Positions 15,826 to 24,167 of a DNA stretch of 45,076 nt are shown here, piece by piece; positions within the stretch are counted from its first letter, which is position 1; each line of letters starts with the position of its first letter. A program made the position numbers and the translations under genes. This DNA is from JANYGM01 sp043764015 (lineage in GTDB: Bacteria; Bacteroidota; Bacteroidia; Cytophagales; Thermonemataceae), in assembly GCA_043764015.1 (NCBI GenBank), contig JAYUKY010000066.1, positions 1 to 45,076 on the forward strand. Direction: 5' to 3'. Under the pieces are notes generated by a model that was not told the origin of the DNA, did no database searches, and saw only the letters and a program-made list of their open reading frames with translations.

Positions 15826-17439
15826 ATGTCTTATTCCTATCTTCAAGAAGATAAAAATATTCAAAATATTGAAGTAAAAGGTGCTTTCACGCCTGAATAT
15901 CAAAGTATTCTCACGCCTGATGCGCTTGCATTTGTGCAGGCGTTGCAAAAGCAATTTAATGCTAAAAGACTTGCATTATTAGAAAAAAGAAAAGAAGTGC
16001 AGCAAGAAATTGATAACGGAAAATTGCCCCATTTCTTACCAGAAACGAAAGAAATTCGTGAAAGTAGCTGGCAAGTTGGCACTATTCCTGCGGATTTGCA
16101 AGACAGACGAGTGGAAATTACTGGTCCTGTGGAGCGCAAAATGATTATTAACGCCCTAAACTCTGGTGCAAAGGTTTTTATGGCTGATTTTGAAGATAGC
16201 AATTCTCCAAGTTGGGCAAACAATATTGAAGGACAAATCAGCCTCAAAGAAGCCATTAGAAAGACTATTTCGTTCACAAACGAAGCTGGAAAAGTCTATA
16301 AATTAAACGAAAAAGTGGCTACATTGATGGTGCGACCACGAGGTTGGCATTTGGAAGAGAAAAATGTGCTTGTCAATGGCGAAAATATGAGTGCCAGTTT
16401 GTTTGATTTTGGCTTGTATTTCTTTCATAATATAGCCTATCTTACTGAAAACGGCAGTGGAACGTATTTTTATCTCCCAAAATTAGAAAGTTATTTAGAG
16501 GCTCGTTTGTGGAATGAAGTATTTGTTTTTGCGCAAGATTACCTCAAAATCCCACAAGGAAGCATTAAAGCAACAGTTTTAGTAGAAACTATTTTAGCAA
16601 GTTTCCAGTTACACGAAATTTTATTTGAATTGCGCCACCACAGCGCAGGGCTAAATTGTGGAAGATGGGATTATATCTTCTCTTTCATCAAAAAATTCAA
16701 AAATATAAAAGGCTATATTTTCCCAGAAAGAGGTCAAATTACTATGACTGTGCCGTTTATACGTGCCTACACGCAACTCGTCATTCAGACGTGCCACAAA
16801 CGCAAAGTTCACGCTATTGGCGGAATGGCTGCACAAATCCCTATCAAAAACAACGAAATTGAAAATCAAAAAGCCCTTGACAAAGTCGCTGCCGACAAAC
16901 TTCGTGAGGTAACAGACGGACACGACGGTACTTGGGTAGCTCACCCCGCACTTGTGGACGTGGCTATGAAGATTTTTAACGAAAAAATGCCTACTTCTAA
17001 CCAAATTGAAAGCCAAAAAAGAGAAGATTTTTCTTGTACTGAAAAAATGCTTTTGGAGCTTCCACAAGGCACTATTACAGAAGAAGGTTTACGAATGAAT
17101 ATCAATGTAGGCATTTTGTACCTAGAAAGTTGGCTGAATGGTGTTGGCGCTGCCGCACTCTATAATCTTATGGAAGATGCCGCTACTGCCGAAATTTCTA
17201 GAACACAAATTTGGCAATGGATTAAGATGAAATGCGTTTTAAATGATGGTAGAATAATCAATAAGGAACTTTATGAGGATTTTAGAGAAGGTGAAATAGC
17301 AAAAATAAAACTACTTTTTGGAGATGAAAAATACCAAAATGGTAAGTTTGAAACAGCTATCACAATGTTTAATGACCTTGTTTTGCAGGATAATTTTGAG
17401 GAGTTTTTGACTTTGCCAGCATACAAATTTATAAAATAA
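15826..17439 (+). CDS. aceB: Malate synthase A
   Basis: 537 aa, the usual length for the A form. Motifs include GPVERKM, FMADFEDSNSPSW, MVRPRGWHLEEKNV (catalytic Arg), VLVETILASFQLHEILFELR with the Mg-binding acidic residue, GLNCGRWDYIFSFIK, IGGMAAQIPIK and DGHDGTWVAHPALV. It condenses glyoxylate with acetyl-CoA to give malate, the second step of the glyoxylate shunt. Isocitrate lyase follows 145 bases downstream on the same strand, so the two probably form one operon allowing growth on acetate or fatty acids. No repressor gene such as iclR is adjacent. Confidence 0.97.
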   Translation: MSYSYLQEDKNIQNIEVKGAFTPEYQSILTPDALAFVQALQKQFNAKRLALLEKRKEVQQEIDNGKLPHFLPETKEIRESSWQVGTIPADLQDRRVEITGPVERKMIINALNSGAKVFMADFEDSNSPSWANNIEGQISLKEAIRKTISFTNEAGKVYKLNEKVATLMVRPRGWHLEEKNVLVNGENMSASLFDFGLYFFHNIAYLTENGSGTYFYLPKLESYLEARLWNEVFVFAQDYLKIPQGSIKATVLVETILASFQLHEILFELRHHSAGLNCGRWDYIFSFIKKFKNIKGYIFPERGQITMTVPFIRAYTQLVIQTCHKRKVHAIGGMAAQIPIKNNEIENQKALDKVAADKLREVTDGHDGTWVAHPALVDVAMKIFNEKMPTSNQIESQKREDFSCTEKMLLELPQGTITEEGLRMNINVGILYLESWLNGVGAAALYNLMEDAATAEISRTQIWQWIKMKCVLNDGRIINKELYEDFREGEIAKIKLLFGDEKYQNGKFETAITMFNDLVLQDNFEEFLTLPAYKFIK

Positions 17440-17480
17440 AAAACACTTAAATTTAAAGAAATTGTACTAAAAGTCCTAAA

Positions 17481-17546
17481 AGGGTTTAACAATCATAGCC
17501 CACGTGGAACGTGGGAACGACAAACAATAACCATTTATAGTAGTAA
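17481..17546. repeat. CCCACGT hairpin repeat, copy A
   Basis: A perfect hairpin CCCACGT-GGA-ACGTGGG (17499-17515) lies within a 66-base block that begins GGGTTTAACAATCATA and ends TTATAGTAGTA. The block recurs at 42923-42990 with a modified but still paired stem. This copy lies in the aceB-aceA spacer, where it could affect the relative expression of the two enzymes. Confidence 0.75.
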
Positions 17547-17584
17547 GAACTTAAATAAACTTCCAAATTTCAAACTCAAATAAA

Positions 17585-18859
17585 ATGACACAATTATCAA
17601 AAGCAGATCAATTAAAAGCAGATTGGGCGAATAATGTTCGTTGGAATGGCGTTTTGCGCCCATATACAGCAGAAGAAGTATTAAAACTTCGCAGTAAAGT
17701 AGATATTGAGTATAGTATTGCAAAAATGGGTGCAGAAAAACTCTGGAAACGCCTAAAAAGTCAGTCGTATGTAGCCGCACTAGGCGCAATGACAGGCAAT
17801 CAAGCCATACAAGAAGTAGCGGCAGGTTTGGAAGCTATTTATTTGAGCGGTTGGCAAGTGGCAGCAGATGCCAATGTAAGCGGTCAGATGTACCCAGACC
17901 AGTCTTTATATCCTGCAAACTCTGTTCCAGAGGTCGTAAAGAAGATAAATAATGCGTTGCTTCGTTGCGAGCAAATTGATAGCGTTTCAGGTGATAATAC
18001 AAAAGATTGGATGCAACCTATTGTAGCTGATGCTGAAGCGGGTTTTGGAGGAAATTTGAATGCTTTTGAGTTGATGAAATGGATGATTGAGGCAGGTGCA
18101 GCAGGCGTGCATTATGAAGACCAACTTTCAAGCGCAAAAAAATGCGGACATCTAGGCGGAAAAGTGCTTGTACCAACGCAAGAAGCTGTAAATAAGCTAA
18201 TTGCAGCACGTTTGGCGGCTGATGTTTGTAATGTTCCTACCCTTATTGTGGCACGTACAGATGCAGAGGCGGCAAACCTCATTACAAGTGATATAGACCC
18301 AAGAGATGCGGATTTTATCACGGGAGAAAGGACTACAGAAGGCTTTTATTACGTAAAAAATGGCTTAGAACAATGTATTTCAAGAGGACTTTCGTATGCA
18401 CCTTATTGTGATTTGCTTTGGATGGAAACTTCAAAACCTGATTTGGAGGTTGCTAAGCAGTTTGCAGAAGCAATTCACGCACAATTCCCTGATAAAATGC
18501 TGGCTTATAATTGCTCTCCTTCTTTTAATTGGGCAAAATACTTGAGTGTAGAAGAAATGCAGACTTTTAGAGAAGATTTGGCAACACTTGGCTACAAATT
18601 TCAGTTTATAACGCTTGCAGGTTTCCACGCATTGAATACGTCTATGTTTGAGTTGAGTAAAGCCTACAAAGCTAAAGGAATGGCTGGTTTTTCAGAACTT
18701 CAAGAACGTGAATTTGCTTTGCAAGAAGACGGTTTTAGAGCTATCAAACACCAAACATTTGTAGGAACAGGCTATTTTGATGCTGTTCAAAGCACTATTC
18801 AAACCAATTCTTCAACTGTCGCAATGAAAGAAAGCACAGAAACAGCACAATTTCACTAG
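17585..18859 (+). CDS. aceA: Isocitrate lyase
   Basis: 424 aa, typical of bacterial isocitrate lyase. The catalytic signature KKCGHLGGKV is present with the active-site Cys at 187. Upstream are SGWQVAADAN, YPANSVPEVV and PIVADAEAGFGG (Mg ligands); IVARTDAEAA and AYNCSPSFNWAK follow. It cleaves isocitrate to succinate and glyoxylate, feeding malate synthase encoded just upstream. The spacer to aceB contains the CCCACGT hairpin repeat, and a long 20-bp-stem terminator follows the gene. Confidence 0.97.
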   Translation: MTQLSKADQLKADWANNVRWNGVLRPYTAEEVLKLRSKVDIEYSIAKMGAEKLWKRLKSQSYVAALGAMTGNQAIQEVAAGLEAIYLSGWQVAADANVSGQMYPDQSLYPANSVPEVVKKINNALLRCEQIDSVSGDNTKDWMQPIVADAEAGFGGNLNAFELMKWMIEAGAAGVHYEDQLSSAKKCGHLGGKVLVPTQEAVNKLIAARLAADVCNVPTLIVARTDAEAANLITSDIDPRDADFITGERTTEGFYYVKNGLEQCISRGLSYAPYCDLLWMETSKPDLEVAKQFAEAIHAQFPDKMLAYNCSPSFNWAKYLSVEEMQTFREDLATLGYKFQFITLAGFHALNTSMFELSKAYKAKGMAGFSELQEREFALQEDGFRAIKHQTFVGTGYFDAVQSTIQTNSSTVAMKESTETAQFH

Positions 18860-18880
18860 GATTTGAAGGAAAATTATTAG

Positions 18881-18925
18881 AGCAAAAACTTCACATAAAC
18901 AGTTTGTTTATGTGAAGTTTTTGCT
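18881..18925 (+). terminator. Long-stem terminator after isocitrate lyase gene
   Basis: AGCAAAAACTTCACATAAAC (18881-18900) and its exact reverse complement (18906-18925) enclose a 5-base loop, followed by TTTAAAA. The 20-bp perfect stem ends the aceB-aceA unit. Confidence 0.85.
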
Positions 18926-18980
18926 TTAAAATTGTGTGGTTTTACTTAATAACATATTTTATAAAATATTGGTAATGAAC

Positions 18981-19025
18981 TTGTTGTATTTATTCATAAA
19001 TTGTGATTCACCATTCACAATTATT
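18981..19025. repeat. Heptamer-type dispersed repeat copy
   Basis: TTGTATTTATTCATAAATTGTG followed by CACCATTCACAATT is a reversed copy of the AATTGTGAAT/GAATACAA module. It lies upstream of the TonB-domain gene. Confidence 0.45.
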
Positions 19026-19080
19026 TAAAATCTTATTTTTATCATTTTTTTGATTATTTTTGAGAAATTTAGGATAAAAT

Positions 19081-19497
19081 ATGCGTTTAATTTTACTTAT
19101 AATCATTTTATTGGGATTTCAAGCTCACGCCTTTGCACAAGACACGCTCACGAGCGAGTCGCAAACGGCTGATTTTGGGCGTGAACGCATACTTTTGGCA
19201 GCAGAACAAATGCCAGAACCCAAAAAAGGGTATAAATTATTCTATAAATATGTGTCTGAACAGATAAAAACGCCACAAAAAGCCATAGACAAAAAAATCA
19301 GTGGTTATGTTTTTGTATCTTTTGTGGTGAGTGAAACAGGCAAAATCTACAACGTGAGAATAATAAGAGGCATAGGAGAGGGCTGTGATGAAGAGGTTTT
19401 AAGGGTTTTTGAAACCCTCCCAGAATGGAAACCAGCACGAAACAAAGGCAAAAGAGTAAAAGTAAGAATGACTTTTACAGTGATTTTTAGGCAGTAA
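19081..19497 (+). CDS. Periplasmic TonB C-terminal-domain protein
   Basis: 138 aa. A cleavable signal peptide (MRLILLIIILLGFQAHAFAQ) replaces the membrane anchor of classical TonB. The remainder is the TonB_C fold: YKYVSEQIKTPQKAID, GYVFVSFVVSETGKIYNVRIIRGIGEGCDEEVLRVFETLPEWKPARNKGKRVKVRMTFTVIFRQ. It lacks the proline-rich periplasm-spanning region. It is unlikely to transmit proton-motive force by itself; a periplasmic adaptor or competitor for TonB boxes is possible (inference). It is flanked by terminators on both sides, hence monocistronic. Confidence 0.82.
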   Translation: MRLILLIIILLGFQAHAFAQDTLTSESQTADFGRERILLAAEQMPEPKKGYKLFYKYVSEQIKTPQKAIDKKISGYVFVSFVVSETGKIYNVRIIRGIGEGCDEEVLRVFETLPEWKPARNKGKRVKVRMTFTVIFRQ

Positions 19498-19510
19498 ATT
19501 ATTTATAAAA

Positions 19511-19552
19511 TACAAAAAGTGCATTAAAACTACTTTAGCGCACTTTTTTGTA
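19511..19552. terminator. Terminator between TonB-domain gene and mutS2
   Basis: TACAAAAAGTGC (from 19511) pairs with GCACTTTTTTGTA (to 19552), flanking a 17-base loop. It serves the plus-strand gene ending at 19497 and may also serve the convergent mutS2. Confidence 0.75.
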
Positions 19553-19601
19553 TTAAAGCCCCTTTGGGGGTTTGGGGGCTACTTTTTTGGTTTGGGGGCT
19601 G

Positions 19602-22019
19602 TTACTTCATTTGCACAATGGTACTTCCTGCGCCGCCTCTGTCTGCGTGTTCGTCTGCCATAGATGCCACTTGTTTGTATTCTTTGAGTTTTTCCCTAAT
19701 CAATTTGCGCAAAATCCCATCTCCTTTGCCGTGAATAATACGAAGTTCCGAATAACCAACCAGAATAGCATTATCTACAAAACTCTCTACTTTTGCGACT
19801 GCGTCATCTCCACGCATACCACGCAAATCTAGGCTAAAACTACCATAAGCCGCTTTTTCGTTGATATCCACGCCAGTTTTTTTGCTGATTTCTTTAGTAA
19901 AAGGCTTTTTGACTTTCTTAGCATTTTTGCGGCTAATTTTCTCTAGTCTATTTAGTTTTATATTAGATTTAAGCTCACCAATGCTGATTTCTGCATCTTT
20001 TCCACGCAAATAAAGCACTTGTCCAATGGTTGTTTGTCCAATAAGGCGCACAAAATCACCTACCAAAATCTCGCCACCCACTACTTCCAAAACCTCGTCA
20101 TCATCTTCCGCAGTTTCGTCTGTTGGGAGGATTTCTGGGGCTATTTCTTCTGTAAATTTCTCTAGTTTTTGCCTAATAACCTTTGTTTTCTCTTTATCTG
20201 CTTGGTTTTCACGAATATCTCGTATAGTTTGTTCTATTTGTTTATTGGTGTTTTGGAGAAGGATTTTAGCTTCTAATTTGGCGGCATTGATAATTTTTTT
20301 CTTGTCTGTTTCTAAAATAGTGTTGAGTTTTGTGTATTTTTCCAACTGGATTTTCATTTGACTTTCCCTCACGAAAAGTGCCTGATTTTGGTCTGAAAGT
20401 GCTTTTTTTTCTGTTTCTAGTTCTTTGAGAAGTTTATCATAATTGATTTCTTTTGTGCCTAATTTCTCTTTTGCTTTTGCCAAAACTTTCTTAGGAAGTC
20501 CTATTTTTTGCGCAATTTCAAAGGCAAAAGAACTACCTGCCTGCCCAATTTCTAGCATATAAAGTGGCTCTAATTTGTCTGTATCAAAGCGCATAGCACC
20601 ATTAGCAATATTAGGTTTGCTTTGTGCAAAAATCTTCAAATTTCCGTAATGGGTATTGACCATTCCGTAGGCATTGGTTTCGTAAAGCGTTTCCAAAATA
20701 GCCTCTGCAATAGCTCCACCTAGTTTTGGCTCTGTTCCTGTTCCAAATTCATCTATCAAAAAAAGCGTATCTTTGTCTGCAAAATTAGCAAATTGGCGCA
20801 TATTCGTAAGGTGCGAACTGTATGTACTCAAATCATTTTCAAGGCTTTGCTCATCTCCAATATCAATAAAAATACTCTTAAAAATGCCCATTTCCGAGCC
20901 TTCCTGCATAGGTACGAGCAAGCCGCATTGGTACATAAATTGCAGAAGTCCCACCGTTTTAAGTGAAATAGACTTACCGCCAGCGTTTGGTCCAGAGATA
21001 ACTAAAATGCGTTTATCTTCGTTTAGGGCAATATTTAGCGGTATGATAGGCTTTTTTTGTTCTTTGTGCGAAAGGTACAAAAGTGGGTGTTTGGCATTGC
21101 GCCATTGTACCAGCGTATTTTTCCTAAAATATGGGTTTATGGCATCAATATCTAGTGCAAATTGTGCCTTAGCACGTATAAAATCAACCATTCCAAGAAA
21201 AATGTAACCTTTTTGCAAAATACTTACATGAGGGCGCAAAATAGTTGTCAAATTCATCAAAATTCTGACAATTTCACGTTTTTCCTTGTTTTCAAGCTCT
21301 CTGATGCCATTATTAAGGTCTAAAACCTCCGCAGGCTCTAAATAAACGGTTTGTCCTGTGGCGGACTCGTCGTGTACAAAACCTTTGATTTTACGTTTGT
21401 GTTCCGCTTTTATGGGTATAACCATACGCCCACTACTGACCGTAAAATTAGCATCTTCTGCCACAAAACCGCTTGCACGTGCAGATTTCATAATACTTTC
21501 TAGGGTTTTGCGTAAAGAACCCATTTGCGAAAGTATCTCACGTCTGATGCTTTGGAGTTCTGGCGAGGCATTATCACGAAGTTTTCCTCTGTCGTCTATG
21601 ATTTGGTTGATACTTTTGAGTAAATCTTTGTCTATGCTTACGTATTGCGTGATTTCTTGGAGATAAGGATATTCTTCTGCTGGTTTGTTTTTTAAAAATA
21701 ACATACATTCTTGTATGGTATTTAGGGAAAGTTTTACCTCAAAAAACTCTTCTTCTGTCAAAAATGAGCCTTCAATAGCCGCTTTTTTGAGAGATTGTTT
21801 GGCATCTATAAAATTTTGTGAAGGAAACCCACTTTCAATAGTGAGAATTTTCTGAAATTCTGCGGTTTGTGAGGTCAGTTTTTTGACAATCTCGTAATCA
21901 TCAGAAAAGCGGATTTTGTCCACGTACTCTTGCCCTAGCGTACTCACGCAACGCAAGCGCAAAAGTTCTCTAATTTTGTCAAAACCTATTTTTTGTTCTA
22001 TATTTTTTGGATAAAGCAT
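19602..22019 (-). CDS. mutS2: MutS2 family ATPase/endonuclease
   Basis: 805 aa from the ATG at 22019 (MLYPKNIEQKIGFDKIRELL, the normal MutS2 start; a TTG extends nine codons). The core and clamp region is followed by the ABC-type ATPase with Walker A GPNAGGKS, then IDIGDEQSLENDLSTYSSHL (signature) and LFLIDEFGTGTEP (Walker B), and NTHYGNLK. A long coiled coil (about 510-620) and KOW-like segment lead to a C-terminal Smr nuclease domain with LDLRGMRGDDA and IIHGKGDGILR. MutS2 lacks the mismatch-recognition domain. It has been linked to suppression of recombination and to splitting of collided ribosomes in Bacillus (RqcU). Which applies here is unknown. Confidence 0.95.
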   Translation of the reverse strand: MLYPKNIEQKIGFDKIRELLRLRCVSTLGQEYVDKIRFSDDYEIVKKLTSQTAEFQKILTIESGFPSQNFIDAKQSLKKAAIEGSFLTEEEFFEVKLSLNTIQECMLFLKNKPAEEYPYLQEITQYVSIDKDLLKSINQIIDDRGKLRDNASPELQSIRREILSQMGSLRKTLESIMKSARASGFVAEDANFTVSSGRMVIPIKAEHKRKIKGFVHDESATGQTVYLEPAEVLDLNNGIRELENKEKREIVRILMNLTTILRPHVSILQKGYIFLGMVDFIRAKAQFALDIDAINPYFRKNTLVQWRNAKHPLLYLSHKEQKKPIIPLNIALNEDKRILVISGPNAGGKSISLKTVGLLQFMYQCGLLVPMQEGSEMGIFKSIFIDIGDEQSLENDLSTYSSHLTNMRQFANFADKDTLFLIDEFGTGTEPKLGGAIAEAILETLYETNAYGMVNTHYGNLKIFAQSKPNIANGAMRFDTDKLEPLYMLEIGQAGSSFAFEIAQKIGLPKKVLAKAKEKLGTKEINYDKLLKELETEKKALSDQNQALFVRESQMKIQLEKYTKLNTILETDKKKIINAAKLEAKILLQNTNKQIEQTIRDIRENQADKEKTKVIRQKLEKFTEEIAPEILPTDETAEDDDEVLEVVGGEILVGDFVRLIGQTTIGQVLYLRGKDAEISIGELKSNIKLNRLEKISRKNAKKVKKPFTKEISKKTGVDINEKAAYGSFSLDLRGMRGDDAVAKVESFVDNAILVGYSELRIIHGKGDGILRKLIREKLKEYKQVASMADEHADRGGAGSTIVQMK

Positions 22020-22147
22020 TTTTGTTGGTCTAATTTTATGATGCAAATTTACATAAAAAAATGCGTTTTTTACGAAAATAAATGTAATTTTGCTAGTGGA
22101 TAATTTGAAATATTATTTAATATTAAGATACGCAAAAAAACGAAAAA

Positions 22148-23245
22148 ATGCAAATCAATGCCACAATTACAGGTATAAAGTACCAGATATTTCTCACAAG
22201 TGATTTAGAAAAAATTTCATTAGAGAATTTTGATATAAATACTTGTCCAACTTCTTGTATTATTCAGGATAAAAAAGTAAGTTTTGCTATTTCAAAATGG
22301 GTTTCTCCTAAGCGTACACGCTCATATCCATACGAGAGAGTTTATAATACGTTGTCAAATGGTAAAAAAATAACTGTAATTCCTGTGGTAAAAGATGAAG
22401 GATTTGATGGTGATAGGGATTTTATTCAATGGGATACTATTTCTCTGATGTCTTTGCTTGATGTTTATGTGATTTTGGCATATTATAGCGTTGCAGAAAA
22501 AAGCAAAAAATATAAAAATAAAATTACTAATCAGAAGTTTGATAATCAATATATTATCAATAAAATAAATGAAATTTCTGCTTATCATAGTTCTGCTTTG
22601 CATTGGAATTTGAAAGAATTAAAGGACAATTTTAGTAATATTATTGATAACGTGAAAAGTAGCTACTTGGAAATAAGCAGCAAATCTGGCGTAAAAATGC
22701 ACAATGAGCAAGGTGTAGATAATTTTCAAGAAGTGATTAAAAATAGTTTGGAAGAATTTATGATATTTTCTCGTAAGAAAGCAAAAGATGCTCAAAGTAG
22801 AGAATTTGTAACTTTTCAACCAAAAGAAAGTTTACAAACTTTGACAAAATCCAAAATAACCATAACCAATTACTTAGGAGGGCAATATTTTTTGACAGTT
22901 GATGAAATTTTAATTGAGAAAGATAACATTAAACTTATAGAAGCAAAGCACTCAAAATCAAGCATTTTACCAAGTAAAAGTGATATAAAAGATGGACTTT
23001 TGAAAATGATTTTATACAGCAATTTTCAAAATATTGAAATAGAAGAAAAATTTTATAATGCAATTCCTATTTTACTTCTAACTTCTGCAAAAATCAGTTC
23101 TGAAATTAGTTCTAAGCATACAAAGATTGAAATAGAAGATTTTTATAAGAAAAATAATATTAAAATAGTACAACAAAGTTTTATAGAAATACTTTTTGAG
23201 GAAGCAAATACAAACAACTTTTTGGTTGTCTTAAACAAAGGTTAA
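22148..23245 (+). CDS. Probable type II restriction endonuclease (PD-(D/E)XK-like)
   Basis: 365 aa, no close family recognised. The segment FLTVDEILIEKDNIKLIEAKHSK contains D252 and E265-A266-K267 spaced as in PD-(D/E)XK nucleases, followed by a helix (DGLLKMILYSNF) as expected for that fold. The gene ends 12 bases before an adenine methyltransferase on the same strand, the standard arrangement of a type II restriction-modification pair. It is richer in A+T than neighbouring housekeeping genes and full of Lys, Ile and Asn, which fits horizontal acquisition. The recognition sequence cannot be predicted. The alternative is another nuclease-fold partner of the methylase. Confidence 0.65.
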   Translation: MQINATITGIKYQIFLTSDLEKISLENFDINTCPTSCIIQDKKVSFAISKWVSPKRTRSYPYERVYNTLSNGKKITVIPVVKDEGFDGDRDFIQWDTISLMSLLDVYVILAYYSVAEKSKKYKNKITNQKFDNQYIINKINEISAYHSSALHWNLKELKDNFSNIIDNVKSSYLEISSKSGVKMHNEQGVDNFQEVIKNSLEEFMIFSRKKAKDAQSREFVTFQPKESLQTLTKSKITITNYLGGQYFLTVDEILIEKDNIKLIEAKHSKSSILPSKSDIKDGLLKMILYSNFQNIEIEEKFYNAIPILLLTSAKISSEISSKHTKIEIEDFYKKNNIKIVQQSFIEILFEEANTNNFLVVLNKG

Positions 23246-23257
23246 ATAAAATAAACA

Positions 23258-24121
23258 ATGATAAAGAGCCCTTTACGCTATCCAGGTGGCAAAAGTAGAG
23301 CCATAGACAAAATAATCCCACTTATTCCTACTTTTGAGGAGTTCAGAGAGCCTTTTGTGGGTGGCGGGTCTATTTTTCTGACACTCAAACAACTTTATCC
23401 AGAGAAGAAATTTTGGATAAATGATTTATATTTTGAATTATATAAGTTCTGGGAATATGTTCAGAAAGATTTGGAAAGCATTATAAATCAAGTAAATACG
23501 TGGAAAAATGAATATCAAAATGGTAAAGAATTACACCAATTTTTAGGTAAAAATATAGCGGATTTTGATGATATAAAACGAGCAAGTGCATTTTTTGTTT
23601 TTAATAGAATTACATTTTCAGGGACAACAGAAGCAGGCGGATTTTCAGAGCAAGCGTTTCAAAACCGCTTTACTACCACAAGTATTGAACGCTTAGAGCT
23701 TCTGAATCAAGTAGTTAGGGAAATAAAAATTACTAATAATGATTATAAAGAAGTTGTGGAAAAAGAAGGTGAAAATGTATTTGTTTTCTTAGACCCACCT
23801 TATTTTTCTGCCACAAAATCAGCACTTTATGGTAAAAAAGGCACGCTACATAAAGGTTTTGACCACGAAAGATTTGCAGAAACAATGAAAAATTGCACCC
23901 ATAACTGGCTAATCACGTATGATAATTGTGAATATATCAAAGATTTATTTTCTTTTGCACATATTACTGAATGGGATTTGATGTATGGAATGCGTAATCA
24001 AACCAAAAAATCTGACCAACTAGGAAAAGAAATATTTATTTCAAATTATGTAATGCCTTCATTATCAAATAATAAAAAAGAAAATACTGCTAGGCAAACA
24101 ACGCTACAACTAGAATTTTAA
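23258..24121 (+). CDS. D12-class (Dam-family) adenine-N6 DNA methyltransferase
   Basis: 287 aa. PLRYPGGKSRAIDKIIPLIP and REPFVGGGSIFL (SAM binding) at the N-terminus and DPPY at residues 179-182 (catalytic motif IV) define a D12-class N6-adenine methyltransferase, with NDLYFELYKFWEYV between them. GFDHERFAETM and WLITYDN are also typical. It would methylate the site cut by the upstream nuclease and protect host DNA. Specificity is not deducible; GATC is common in the class but far from universal. It is probably cotranscribed with the nuclease gene. The MuiA-like gene starts 46 bases downstream. Confidence 0.9.
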   Translation: MIKSPLRYPGGKSRAIDKIIPLIPTFEEFREPFVGGGSIFLTLKQLYPEKKFWINDLYFELYKFWEYVQKDLESIINQVNTWKNEYQNGKELHQFLGKNIADFDDIKRASAFFVFNRITFSGTTEAGGFSEQAFQNRFTTTSIERLELLNQVVREIKITNNDYKEVVEKEGENVFVFLDPPYFSATKSALYGKKGTLHKGFDHERFAETMKNCTHNWLITYDNCEYIKDLFSFAHITEWDLMYGMRNQTKKSDQLGKEIFISNYVMPSLSNNKKENTARQTTLQLEF

Positions 24122-24167
24122 AACCAACAATCTCCAAATCCTATCCAACTTTTTAACCTCACTCACA

